A DNA stretch of 64,000 nt from an uncultured Thalassotalea sp. (GCA_947492575.1 CANLNK010000001.1:496001-560000); one strand, 5' to 3'. Shown: positions 7,465 to 16,040, counted from the stretch's first letter. The notes: generated by a model not told the origin, from the sequence alone. Made by a program: numbers and translations.

Positions 7465-7752
7465 ATGTTTAGTAGAAATTGTCCAAACTGTGGAAAATTA
7501 GTTCCATGGCAAAAGAGAAAAGAGCTGTTATTAGTTGACACAATACATTGTGTCTATTGTACAAAGCCACTTTGCCTTAGCTTTAAGTATAGTTTCACAA
7601 ATGCGCTTATCATAGGTGGTGCAACTGGCTTATTCCTATCGAGATATACCGATTTAAGCATTGAATTTATTGTTATAATTGCAGTTATCGCCGGAGAAGG
7701 GCTGCAACGGTGCTTAGATGTTTTGTTCCCTTTAAAAATAGCAAAGGAATGA
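7465..7752 (+). CDS. Zinc-ribbon small membrane protein, unknown function
   Basis: 95 residues from the ATG at 7465; GGAAAG at 7455-7460 is its ribosome site, so this start is preferred over an in-frame TTG at 7453. The N-terminus has two CxxC pairs (CPNCGKLVPW and CVYC) that should bind one zinc ion. Two hydrophobic segments follow (about 40-58 and 65-82), so the zinc ribbon is fused to a membrane anchor. It lies between the bacteriocin-like peptides and two candidate immunity proteins, four bases before the first. Its role may be immunity or assembly; no family is recognised. Confidence 0.65.
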   Translation: MFSRNCPNCGKLVPWQKRKELLLVDTIHCVYCTKPLCLSFKYSFTNALIIGGATGLFLSRYTDLSIEFIVIIAVIAGEGLQRCLDVLFPLKIAKE

Positions 7753-7755
7753 TAA

Positions 7756-7965
7756 ATGAAGTTTTACTTTTACTTGTCATTGAGTATTTCGGTATGGGGA
7801 ATTCTGCTTGCCGAACTAACACGTAAAAATAGTGCCAGTGGTTGGGTTACAGCTAATAGCTTACCGACTTTGTACTTATTTGGGATTCTAATGCTTGCCT
7901 TTTACTTTAGTTTTCAGGTGTATAAATGTATGAAGGAGACAGTTCTCATTACAAACGAGCGTTAA
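7756..7965 (+). CDS. Two-helix small membrane protein, candidate immunity protein 1
   Basis: 69 residues, starting MKFYFYLSLSISVWGILLAE, with two hydrophobic helices (about 3-20 and 37-55) and a polar C-terminus. The ribosome site AAGGA overlaps the end of the upstream gene, so they are translationally linked. It is a paralogue of the protein at 8029-8241: both begin MK(F/L)Y(F/I)Y, share W-(G/S)-ILL-x-EL, and share LxGIxxxAxYF in helix 2. Two related short membrane proteins next to two related double-glycine peptides suggest cognate immunity; that is inference. Confidence 0.65.
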   Translation: MKFYFYLSLSISVWGILLAELTRKNSASGWVTANSLPTLYLFGILMLAFYFSFQVYKCMKETVLITNER

Positions 7966-8028
7966 ATCAAGTAGTTAGTAAAGATTCAATGAACTTTATT
8001 TCTATCTAGAACAACTGAGGGATGAAGA

Positions 8029-8241
8029 ATGAAATTATACATATATGTTGCGCTAGCGCTTGCCTCATGGAGTATTTTACTTCTTGAGCTATTGGATTTT
8101 ATTAGTTTGACTGGCGAAGCAAGCAATGGAGGCTTTCTAAGTATACAGTTGCTGGGAATTTCACTAAGTGCAATCTATTTTACTGCTCATGCGATCTCAC
8201 TGTTTAAGTTGAGAAGGGTTAAGTTCAATAAACAAACTTAA
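8029..8241 (+). CDS. Two-helix small membrane protein, candidate immunity protein 2
   Basis: 70 residues from the ATG at 8029 with a GAGGGA ribosome site. It begins MKLYIYVALALASWSILLLE and has a second helix around LLGISLSAIYF, then a basic C-terminus (KLRRVKFNKQT). It is paralogous to the protein at 7756-7965 but clearly diverged, with a 63-base gap between them. Size, topology and position fit bacteriocin immunity proteins, but no catalytic or named motif is present. Confidence 0.65.
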   Translation: MKLYIYVALALASWSILLLELLDFISLTGEASNGGFLSIQLLGISLSAIYFTAHAISLFKLRRVKFNKQT

Positions 8242-8497
8242 ACCTCCGAGTTTAGCCGACATTGGATGGAAGCTATTGGGTTTCTTTCTTGACGTTTTGA
8301 TTTTCCCGCTACAAAAATACTTCAAGTATTAGCTATTTTTGTTCACGACTTTTGCTCGGCAAAGTGAATAATTTGGCGTTTAACGCAAGAGCATCTTCTC
8401 CTTTCAATACGGCTTATCGAGAGTCTTTTTTTCAAAATATCCCACAACACGAAAAAAATCAGAGAAATTACTGTAAAGCTTAAAATTTATACGTGAT
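8242..8497 (+). other. Intergenic region after the bacteriocin locus
   Basis: No gene is seen. The main structure is at 8311-8342: AATACTT-C-AAGTATT (8316-8330) is a perfect small palindrome, and the flanking ACAAAAATA (8311-8319) and TATTTTTGT (8334-8342) can pair instead, giving two competing hairpins. This could end transcription of the bacteriocin genes. Confidence 0.35.
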
Positions 8498-8521
8498 CTT
8501 TAAAGAATACTTCTGTATAAT
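8498..8521 (+). promoter_or_regulatory. Promoter for rplM-rpsI
   Basis: A perfect -10 box TATAAT lies at 8516-8521, preceded at about 17 bases by a weak -35 region. The transcript would start near 8528 and carry a leader of about 135 bases before rplM. Confidence 0.6.
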
Positions 8522-8544
8522 CCTGCGCTCCCTACGTTACAAAG

Positions 8545-8633
8545 CTTGGTTCTTTCCCGGAATTAAGCAACAGGCTCGATACTCGAAGGGGTACAGCGAA
8601 GCCTTTAGAACCGATAACGCTAGGGCGTTATCA
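8545..8633 (+). promoter_or_regulatory. Structured 5' leader of rplM-rpsI, candidate ribosomal-protein autoregulatory site
   Basis: The leader can fold into a branched structure: GGTTCT near 8549 pairs with AGAACC near 8607, AGGCT with AGCCT lie inside, and GATAACGC/GCGTTATC forms a perfect 8-bp hairpin with a 4-base loop at about 8613-8632. In E. coli the rplM-rpsI operon is repressed through its leader by L13; a similar role here is inferred from position and structure. Confidence 0.45.
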
Positions 8634-8665
8634 AGTTTAGTAACATTTTAATTTGGGTTTTTTAA

Positions 8666-9094
8666 ATGAAAACTTTTGTAGCAAAAGCTGAAAGCGTAGA
8701 ACGCGATTGGTTTGTAGTGGACGCTGAGAACAAAACTCTTGGTCGTATCGCTACTGAGATTGCTCGCCGTTTACGTGGTAAGCATAAGCCAGAATACACT
8801 CCTCACTGTGACACAGGCGATTACATCGTTGTTGTTAACGCTGAGAAAGTAAAAGTAACAGGTAACAAAGCGAAAGGTAAAATCTACTACTCGCACACTG
8901 AGTTCCCTGGTGGTTTGAAGCAAATTAGCTTCGAAAAGCTTATCGATAAAGCGCCTGAGCGTGCTATCGAATTCGCGGTAAAAGGTATGCTTCCTAAAGG
9001 TCCTTTAGGTCGTCAAATGTACCGCAAGTTAAAAGTGTATGCTGGCCCTGAGCACAAGCATGCTGCACAACAACCACAACTTTTGGAGCTGTAA
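8666..9094 (+). CDS. rplM: 50S ribosomal protein L13
   Basis: 142 residues, the usual bacterial length. The N-terminus [20 protein letters not shown] and the conserved core [32 protein letters not shown] and [10 protein letters not shown] are diagnostic for L13, an early-assembling large-subunit protein bound to 23S rRNA. It is followed after three bases by rpsI, the universal partner. Codon use is strongly biased, as expected for a highly expressed gene. Confidence 0.99.
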   Translation: MKTFVAKAESVERDWFVVDAENKTLGRIATEIARRLRGKHKPEYTPHCDTGDYIVVVNAEKVKVTGNKAKGKIYYSHTEFPGGLKQISFEKLIDKAPERAIEFAVKGMLPKGPLGRQMYRKLKVYAGPEHKHAAQQPQLLEL

Positions 9095-9097
9095 GCA

Positions 9098-9490
9098 ATG
9101 GCTGATAATCAATATTACGGTACTGGTCGTCGCAAGAGCTCAACTGCTCGTGTGTTCATGAAAGCTGGTAACGGTGCAATCACAATTAACAAACGTGACA
9201 TTTCTGAATTCTTCGGTCGTGAAACTGCTCGCATGGTAGTTCGTCAACCGCTTGAGTTAGTTGAATTGTTAGAGAAGTTCGACTTAAACATTACTGTTAC
9301 AGGTGGTGGTAGTACTGGTCAAGCTGGTGCAATCCGTCACGGTATCACTCGTGCACTTATGCAGTACGACGAGTCATTACGTGGTGAACTACGTAAAGCT
9401 GGTTACGTTACTCGTGATGCTCGTAAAGTTGAGCGTAAGAAGGTTGGTTTACACAAAGCACGTAAACGTCCTCAATTCTCAAAACGTTAA
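9098..9490 (+). CDS. rpsI: 30S ribosomal protein S9
   Basis: 130 residues, standard length, start AUG three bases after the rplM stop. It contains the diagnostic [15 protein letters not shown] start, [19 protein letters not shown] and the basic C-terminal tail ending [11 protein letters not shown] that reaches into the ribosomal P site and contacts initiator tRNA. A rho-independent terminator follows at 9511-9535. Confidence 0.99.
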   Translation: MADNQYYGTGRRKSSTARVFMKAGNGAITINKRDISEFFGRETARMVVRQPLELVELLEKFDLNITVTGGGSTGQAGAIRHGITRALMQYDESLRGELRKAGYVTRDARKVERKKVGLHKARKRPQFSKR

Positions 9491-9510
9491 TATTTCGTTT
9501 TCGAATTCAA

Positions 9511-9535
9511 AAACCGGCTTTATGCCGGTTTTTTT
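9511..9535 (+). terminator. Rho-independent terminator of rplM-rpsI
   Basis: AACCGGC (9512-9518) pairs with GCCGGTT (9524-9530) around a 5-base loop, followed by five or more T. Confidence 0.9.
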
Positions 9536-9776
9536 ATGCCCAAAAACTACTATGCTCAAGGATTGAACAGCCAATTTACGGCCTTGAAATATTTTGTAAT
9601 TAATTTGCGCAAAGTGTTGCAAACAAGGTTGAATTTCCTTGTAAAAAAAAGGGCTTTTCATTATGATCAGAAAAATTTTTTTGTCGCTAGTGTGCTCAAT
9701 TAAGTGACTGATAAACACTAAATAAGAAGTATTATCATTTACATGGTTGGAGCATAAAAATAATTGGAGAAATTGA

Positions 9777-10367
9777 ATGAGCAATGCGCCCGTTGATAAC
9801 GGCCGTCGACGCTTTCTAACCGCGGCTACTTCAGTCGTAGGTGGTGTAGGTGTTGTCGGTGTGGCTGTGCCTTTCATTGGTTCTTGGAACCCTAGTGCCA
9901 GAGCGAAAGCTGCTGGTGCTCCGGTTGAAGTCAATGTGAGTAAAATTGAGCCTGGTCAATTAGTTCGTGCTGAATGGCGTGGTAAACCAGTTTATGTGGT
10001 TCGTCGTACAGATAAAACCCTTGCAGACTTGGCTAAACACGATGATCAACTTCGTGATCCTAATTCAGCTGAGCCTCAGCAACCTGAATATGCCCAAAAT
10101 GCGCATCGCTCCATTAAGCCAGATATTATGGTTGCCTTAGGCGTATGTACTCACTTAGGTTGTGCTCCAACACACCACAAGGGCGATTTCGAACAGCATG
10201 TTGCTGGTGTTACAGATGGTTTCTTCTGTCCTTGTCACGGTTCTAAGTTCGATATGGCTGGCCGTGTATTCCAAGGTGTTCCAGCACCATTAAACCTATC
10301 AGTACCTGAGCACTCTTTCCCTAAAGAAGACACCCTATTAATTGGTGTTGCACCAGGAGAAGCGTAA
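9777..10367 (+). CDS. petA: Ubiquinol-cytochrome c reductase Rieske iron-sulfur subunit
   Basis: 196 residues. A twin-arginine type N-terminus (NGRRRFLTAAT) is followed by a hydrophobic anchor, then the Rieske domain with both 2Fe-2S ligand boxes, CTHLGC and CPCHGSKFD. The protein takes electrons from ubiquinol at the Qo site of complex III and hands them to cytochrome c1. Its stop overlaps the start of petB (ATGA-type overlap), so the three subunits form one operon. Confidence 0.98.
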   Translation: MSNAPVDNGRRRFLTAATSVVGGVGVVGVAVPFIGSWNPSARAKAAGAPVEVNVSKIEPGQLVRAEWRGKPVYVVRRTDKTLADLAKHDDQLRDPNSAEPQQPEYAQNAHRSIKPDIMVALGVCTHLGCAPTHHKGDFEQHVAGVTDGFFCPCHGSKFDMAGRVFQGVPAPLNLSVPEHSFPKEDTLLIGVAPGEA

Positions 10368-11629
10368 TGAATAACTTTCTAGCTTGGATAGAAGCACGTC
10401 TTCCTGTCATGGAAGCGATGAATAAACACGTTTTACAATACCCTGCACCAAAGAACTTTAACTTCTGGTATTTCTTTGGTTCTCTAGCAATGTTAGTACT
10501 TGTAAACCAAATCCTTACGGGTATCTGGTTAACGATGAACTACGAACCATCTGGCGATGGTGCATTTGCTTCAATTGAATACATCATGCGTGATGTAGAC
10601 TACGGTTGGTTACTACGTTATATGCACTCAACGGGCGCTTCCGCGTTTTTCGTTGTTGTATACTTACATATGTTCCGTGGCTTAATGTACGGTTCTTACC
10701 AGAAACCACGTGAGTTATTGTGGATCTTCGGTATGTTAATCTTCCTAGTATTAATGGCTGAAGCATTCATGGGTTACTTACTACCTTGGGGTAACATGAG
10801 TTACTGGGGTGCGCAAGTAATCATATCGCTCTTTGGTGCCGTACCTGTGGTAGGTGAAGACTTAGCTACATGGATCAAAGGTGACTACGTTATCTCTGGT
10901 GCTACGCTAAACCGTTTCTTCGCGTTACACGTTGTTGCACTTCCACTTGTGTTAGTAGTACTTGTGTTTTTACACATCTTAGCACTTCACGAAGTGGGTT
11001 CTAATAACCCTGACGGTGTGAACATCAAGAAGCCTAAAGGCAGTCAAAAGCCGGAAGAGCTTTCTAAGTTTAAGTTCCACAAACAGTACGCAGACAAGTA
11101 CGATATTGTTGACGCAATTCCATTCCACCCGTATTACACGGTTAAGGATATTATGGGTGTTGCTGGTTTCTTAATCTTCTTCTGTTGGGTAATGTTCTTC
11201 TTCCCAGAAGGTGGTGGTTACTTCCTAGAAGCGCCTAACTTTACACCGGCAAATGGTCTTAAAACACCAGAGCATATCGCACCTGTATGGTACTTCGGTC
11301 CGTTCTACACAATCTTACGTGTTGTTCCGGACAAGTTGATGGGTACTATCCTAATGTTCGCTGCAATCGGTGTACTATTCGCGTTACCATGGTGTGACCG
11401 CGGTACGGTTAAGTCGATTCGTTTCCGTAGCAAATGGCACTTATTGAACTTAACTCAGTTCTCTATTTGTTTCATTGCTCTAGGTATCCTAGGTACAATG
11501 CCAGCATCTGATATTGCTAACTTGATTGGTACCATTGCGACAATTGGTTACTTCGGATTCTTCTTGGCGATTTGGATTTACTCTAAGAATGAAAACACTA
11601 AGCCAGTACCAGAAAGGGTGACTAAATAA
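10367..11629 (+). CDS. petB: Cytochrome b subunit of the bc1 complex
   Basis: 420 residues with about eight to nine membrane helices, the heme-ligating histidine pairs (for example HSTGAS, HMFRGLMYG, HVVALPLVLV, HILALHEVG) and the PWG of LLPWGNMSYWG. The Qo-site motif reads PVWY (APVWYFGPFYTILR) where many bacteria and mitochondria have PEWY. It forms the membrane core of complex III, binding two b hemes and the quinone sites. It overlaps petA upstream and petC downstream by single bases. Confidence 0.98.
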   Translation: MNNFLAWIEARLPVMEAMNKHVLQYPAPKNFNFWYFFGSLAMLVLVNQILTGIWLTMNYEPSGDGAFASIEYIMRDVDYGWLLRYMHSTGASAFFVVVYLHMFRGLMYGSYQKPRELLWIFGMLIFLVLMAEAFMGYLLPWGNMSYWGAQVIISLFGAVPVVGEDLATWIKGDYVISGATLNRFFALHVVALPLVLVVLVFLHILALHEVGSNNPDGVNIKKPKGSQKPEELSKFKFHKQYADKYDIVDAIPFHPYYTVKDIMGVAGFLIFFCWVMFFFPEGGGYFLEAPNFTPANGLKTPEHIAPVWYFGPFYTILRVVPDKLMGTILMFAAIGVLFALPWCDRGTVKSIRFRSKWHLLNLTQFSICFIALGILGTMPASDIANLIGTIATIGYFGFFLAIWIYSKNENTKPVPERVTK

Positions 11630-12327
11630 TGAAAAAGCTATTTATTACATTATTAGCAATGGTGCCGGCATTGGCTTTTGCTGCTGGCCCGAGCCTACCT
11701 TTAGATTCTGCTAACAACGATTTAGCCGATAAAGAATCATTAAAGCGTGGCTTTAAAGCTTACATCAATTATTGTTTAGGTTGTCACGAGTTACAGTACC
11801 AGCGTTACAATCGTACTTTTGCTGACTTAGGCATTAGCGACGAAGAAGGTAAAGCTGAGTGGATGTACACAGGTGAGAAAGTTGGTGATCACATCACTAA
11901 CTCAATGCCAGCTAAAGAAGCAGCTCAATGGTTTGGTTCGGCTCCACCGGACTTAACACTTGAAGCGCGCTTCAGAAGCCCTGACTACATATACACGTAC
12001 TTACGTTCTTTCTATACTGATGAGAACCGTCCGTTTGGCGTAAATAACACAATCTTCCCAGATGTTGGTATGCCACACGTATTGCAAAACCTTCAAGGTG
12101 TTCGTACTAAAGACGAGAACGGTGTTCTTTCACCAGCTGTTGGCGGCACGATGACTGAGCAAGAGTACGACGCATTTGTTCGCGACTTAACAAACTTCCT
12201 TGAGTATGTTGGTGAGCCAAACAAATTAGAGCGTAAAGAACTAGGTAAGTGGGTAATTGGTTTCCTATTTATCTTCTTCATCTTGTCTTACTTCTTGAAA
12301 AAAGAATACTGGCGTGACATTCACTAA
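11629..12327 (+). CDS. petC: Cytochrome c1 of the bc1 complex
   Basis: 232 residues. A cleavable signal peptide (MKKLFITLLAMVPALAFA) leads into a c-type cytochrome domain with the covalent heme site CLGCH and the c1 motif ELQYQRY; a C-terminal helix (WVIGFLFIFFILSYFL) anchors it in the inner membrane facing the periplasm. It accepts electrons from the Rieske protein and passes them to soluble cytochrome c. It overlaps petB and is followed by a terminator. Confidence 0.98.
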   Translation: MKKLFITLLAMVPALAFAAGPSLPLDSANNDLADKESLKRGFKAYINYCLGCHELQYQRYNRTFADLGISDEEGKAEWMYTGEKVGDHITNSMPAKEAAQWFGSAPPDLTLEARFRSPDYIYTYLRSFYTDENRPFGVNNTIFPDVGMPHVLQNLQGVRTKDENGVLSPAVGGTMTEQEYDAFVRDLTNFLEYVGEPNKLERKELGKWVIGFLFIFFILSYFLKKEYWRDIH

Positions 12328-12350
12328 TTAGTGAAACCGCAAAATGATGA

Positions 12351-12376
12351 AAGGCAGCCTAATGGCTGCCTTTTTT
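12351..12376 (+). terminator. Rho-independent terminator of petABC
   Basis: AAGGCAGCC and GGCTGCCTT form a 9-bp stem with loop TAAT, followed by a T-run. Confidence 0.92.
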
Positions 12377-12776
12377 GTTGTCTCGTTTTTGTACCTCATC
12401 GTCGCGATGTGTTGAACTACAACAAGGCCTATTAATTTACTTCATACCCGACAAAAATTAGCGTTCTCTTACTTCAAACACCTGCCTCAAATAAAGAGCT
12501 AGCGCTTGCAATGATGCCCTAACTGTTAGACCTATTTCCGGAATTGAAGAGGCCAAGCTATTAATACTGTGAAATAAGAATATTCACGCTAGGTTATATT
12601 CGGAAATGGTTGGTATGTACCGCATAAAATACGTGATTTTTAAAATATTCCAACATTTATCGTAAATCTTTGTTGATCGTTTAATATCTGTACAATATAC
12701 TCCAAAAGAATATATTGCATACAATATTAGGTATTCAATATATTCTTATAAGAATTAAAATAATGAGGGTTAAATA
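12377..12776 (+). promoter_or_regulatory. Intergenic region with an 11-bp inverted repeat upstream of the TonB-dependent receptor
   Basis: A 400-base gap without a gene. Near its end AGAATATATTG (12707-12717) and CAATATATTCT (12736-12746) are a perfect inverted repeat with an 18-base AT-rich spacer, 30 bases before the receptor start. It could be an operator or a 5' mRNA hairpin for the receptor. The rest shows nothing I can name. Confidence 0.45.
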
Positions 12777-15700
12777 ATGTCCACGTTCAGGAAGAGTAGT
12801 TTTCAAGCACGCAAGTCACTTATCGCTTTAGCAATAGGCACTTCAATTGCTATTAGTGCACCAGCAGTTCTAGCCGCTGACAAAGTTAACGGTAGTATGG
12901 CGGGTGAAATTGGGGTGCAGGACGGTCAGAAACTGGCAAATGTGCAGGTGATGATTAAGCATGAAAGCAAGGGTATTACGCGTAAAGCAACTACCGATAA
13001 CAATGGTAAATTTACTATTAGAGGCTTACCTATCGGTAACTACACCGTAACGTTTTCTAAAGATGGATTTGAAACCATTGAAGAAAAAGAAATTCAAGTA
13101 AGAGCGGGTAGTACTGCAGGTTTTGATGTTGCAATGTATGAAGTTGGCATTGAGCGAATTGAAGTTACGGGTTCTAGTGTACAAGTTATTGATTTTGAGA
13201 GCTCAACTTCACAAATTTCGCTATCAGCTGACGATTTAGCTCTGCTTCCGGTTGCTAGAGATTTAACATCAGTTGCTTTACTCGCTCCGGGTTCTTCTCT
13301 TGCTGCTGACCAAGATGGTGATTACGGGCGTGGTGCTTCATTTAACGGCTCTTCCGTAGCTGAAAACGGATACTTCCTCAACGGCTTAAACATTACTGAC
13401 ATTCGTAAAGGTCTTGGCTATATCGATATTCCTTGGGAGTCGATTGCACAGACAAATGTGGTTACTGGTGGCGTAAGTGCAGAGTACGGTCAATTCATTG
13501 GTGGCGTAACTGACATGGTCACTAAGTCGGGCGACAACGAATTCAAATTTGGAGTATCAGTAGACTATGTCCCTGGTTCATTGGCTTCCCAATCACCTGA
13601 CACTTGGGGTTACAGCTTGGCTGTAGATGACAACGGTGATTATCCATTCGATCCTTTGCTGATTGATTACAACCAAGAAAATGAATATGACTCTAAGAGT
13701 TATAACATCTATGCAAGTGGCGCCATCATTGAGGATACCTTATTTTTCTACGGCATATTCAATCCGCAAAAATATACGAATGAATGGGCGACAGACTCTG
13801 GCGAATTCAAGCGTGAAGAGGGAACTGCTGATTTCTGGTTAGCAAAAGTTGATTGGTATATTAACGAGAATCACAGTCTTGGCTTTACTGTCTTAAATAA
13901 TGAATGGGAAGAAGACTACAAAACCGCCGACTACGATCTCGACACTAAATCTATCACAGGAGAGTTTAGTGACCCAGATGTGTCGACATGGGGTGGCGAG
14001 CTTTGGTCGGTTAACTATACCGGTATCATTACTGAAGACTTTACTGTTAGCGCAATTTACGGGGTAACCGAACAAGACACCGCGAGTATCAACCCGACTG
14101 CCGATCAATCTCGAACTTGGTGGCAAAACGATGACCTTAGCTGGACTAAGTTGGGTGATTGGGTAGGTACTTACAAAGACTACAAGCAAAATGATAAGCG
14201 AACACAATTCCGCGTTGACTTAGACTGGGAGTTTGACGACCACACCTTGCGTGCTGGCTTTAGTCAGGAGGTTGTAGAGGTTTCAGATAACATCACTTAT
14301 GCTGGTGACGGTTACCAATATGACTACCGAGTCATGACCCAAGGTACGCATGACTGGATTAATGATAATCGTGCTAGTTTAGGTCAGGGCCCTGCCGATA
14401 TTAACCCTGGCGATAGATTCTATCGTTCCCGTATATACACGCGAATCGGTACCGCTGAATCGAAGACTACAGCTTTTTACCTTCAAGACTCATGGCGAGT
14501 TACTGATGAAGTGACACTTAACCTTGGTGTCCGTAACAGTGCATTTAGTGCAGATACGGGTGAGGGTGATACGTACCTTGATATGAAAAACCAGTGGGCT
14601 CCTCGCTTAGGTGCTATATGGGATGTTAACGGCGAAGGTAGAACAAAAGTATTTGTTAACTATGGTCGTTACTACATGCCGATTTCACCTAACACATCAG
14701 TGCGTATGACCTTGGGTGAGAGAAACCAATACAACTATGCTAAATATGAGTCTATCGATTCAAACAATCGACCGGTAAATTCTGAATCAATGTACCTGTT
14801 AGATTACGGTGACGGTACTTTTACTCAGCCATACCAAACGTTGGTAGATGCTGATTTAGACCCAATGTACAGTGACGAGATTTCACTGAGTGTTTCTCAT
14901 GACCTTGATGGTAACTGGATCGTAGGTGCACGCTACATTTATCAAGAGTTAAAATCTTCAATTGAAGACACCAACATGAAGTACGTATTGGATAAGTGGT
15001 CAGCAGCTAATCCAGAAGAAGCAGCTAAGCTTGATCCTAATTGGAACACTAGCTCATCTTGGGTGGGTATTGTGATTAACCCTGGCTCGCCAGTACATCT
15101 TGCTTACGATCAAAACCAAGACGGTAAAATTTCAGGTGACGAAGGCGTAACTTGGTCTGCTGATTATATTGGTCTTCCTAAAGCAGAACGTAAATATCAG
15201 GGGCTAGAGCTAACAGTCGAAGGTTCGCCGTTTGAAGGCGCATACTTAAACGCATCGTATACTTACTCGAAATCTGAAGGTAACACTGAAGGTTTAGTGA
15301 GTGGTGTCCATTCACAGGCTGATCCTGGTTGGTCTGGATCATTTGATAGCCCTGAATTCACTGACCACTCGTATGGTCGAACATCGAATGATATTCCGCA
15401 TAAGTTCAAAGCATACGGCCGCTACGAGATAATGGATAACTTGAATTTAGGTGTTGTGTTGTTAGCGCAAGAAGGTCGTGCTCGTAATATTCTCGGCTAC
15501 CATCCACAAGATGCGGACTCTTGTGCTCCAGAAAGAGATATCACTTGGTGTGAAGATTGGAATCGTCAGAATTTCTATTCAAACGGCCAGCCTTCACCTC
15601 GTGGATCTGGTGGTCATGGCGACTGGATTTATCAGTTAGATTTAAGCCTATCTTACTTTATCGATCTTGGTGATGCAGGCGCGGTAACCTTATCTGGGAA

Positions 15701-15854
15701 AGTGTTCAATGCACTCGATGCTGACACGGCAACTACGTATAACGATATGAGTGAGTTTGACTACGTCATTGGCTCTGACAACCCGAACTACGGTAACCCA
15801 ACTAGTTACCAAGCACCGCGCTCATTCTTATTCCAAGCGCGATACGACTTCTAA
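12777..15854 (+). CDS. Oar-like TonB-dependent outer-membrane receptor with carboxypeptidase-like domain
   Basis: 1025 residues. A signal peptide (cleavage near ISAPAVLAAD) precedes a carboxypeptidase regulatory-like beta-sandwich (about 40-115, with DNNGKFTIRGLPIGNYTVTF), a TonB-box-like ERIEVTGS, a plug (about 145-245, with VVTGGVSAEYGQFIGGVTDM) and a large barrel ending in an aromatic residue (LFQARYDF). Such receptors import large or scarce ligands, possibly peptides or polysaccharides; the ligand is not predictable. A perfect EF-hand-type loop, DQNQDGKISGDE (Asp778-Glu789), lies in the barrel region, and one Cys pair lies in DSCAPERDITWC. The gene sits alone between petC and sspA, with its own terminator. 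Confidence 0.93.
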   Translation: MSTFRKSSFQARKSLIALAIGTSIAISAPAVLAADKVNGSMAGEIGVQDGQKLANVQVMIKHESKGITRKATTDNNGKFTIRGLPIGNYTVTFSKDGFETIEEKEIQVRAGSTAGFDVAMYEVGIERIEVTGSSVQVIDFESSTSQISLSADDLALLPVARDLTSVALLAPGSSLAADQDGDYGRGASFNGSSVAENGYFLNGLNITDIRKGLGYIDIPWESIAQTNVVTGGVSAEYGQFIGGVTDMVTKSGDNEFKFGVSVDYVPGSLASQSPDTWGYSLAVDDNGDYPFDPLLIDYNQENEYDSKSYNIYASGAIIEDTLFFYGIFNPQKYTNEWATDSGEFKREEGTADFWLAKVDWYINENHSLGFTVLNNEWEEDYKTADYDLDTKSITGEFSDPDVSTWGGELWSVNYTGIITEDFTVSAIYGVTEQDTASINPTADQSRTWWQNDDLSWTKLGDWVGTYKDYKQNDKRTQFRVDLDWEFDDHTLRAGFSQEVVEVSDNITYAGDGYQYDYRVMTQGTHDWINDNRASLGQGPADINPGDRFYRSRIYTRIGTAESKTTAFYLQDSWRVTDEVTLNLGVRNSAFSADTGEGDTYLDMKNQWAPRLGAIWDVNGEGRTKVFVNYGRYYMPISPNTSVRMTLGERNQYNYAKYESIDSNNRPVNSESMYLLDYGDGTFTQPYQTLVDADLDPMYSDEISLSVSHDLDGNWIVGARYIYQELKSSIEDTNMKYVLDKWSAANPEEAAKLDPNWNTSSSWVGIVINPGSPVHLAYDQNQDGKISGDEGVTWSADYIGLPKAERKYQGLELTVEGSPFEGAYLNASYTYSKSEGNTEGLVSGVHSQADPGWSGSFDSPEFTDHSYGRTSNDIPHKFKAYGRYEIMDNLNLGVVLLAQEGRARNILGYHPQDADSCAPERDITWCEDWNRQNFYSNGQPSPRGSGGHGDWIYQLDLSLSYFIDLGDAGAVTLSGKVFNALDADTATTYNDMSEFDYVIGSDNPNYGNPTSYQAPRSFLFQARYDF

Positions 15855-15877
15855 CATCTTTCGTAGATTATCCCATT

Positions 15878-15905
15878 GGGGCAACTTAACGGTTGCCCTT
15901 TTTTT
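15878..15905 (+). terminator. Rho-independent terminator of the receptor gene
   Basis: GGGCAAC (15879-15885) pairs with GTTGCCC (15892-15898), followed by seven T. Confidence 0.92.
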
Positions 15906-16040
15906 GCTGCCAATCAACTTATTCAATTACTTTTAATGTAACTGGACTGACCAGTTTTAATAAAAACCAGAAATCGGTTATCATACAGCCACTAGACGAT
16001 ATCTTCGTCTTTCCTTTCTAAACCTATTAATGGAGGCATT

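Noticed and set aside
8242-8497. A tRNA or small RNA gene in this gap
   Set aside because: No cloverleaf; the palindromes are simple stems only.
9303-9566. 87-codon plus-strand ORF overlapping rpsI
   Set aside because: It lies in another frame of rpsI and runs through the terminator; rpsI itself is certain.
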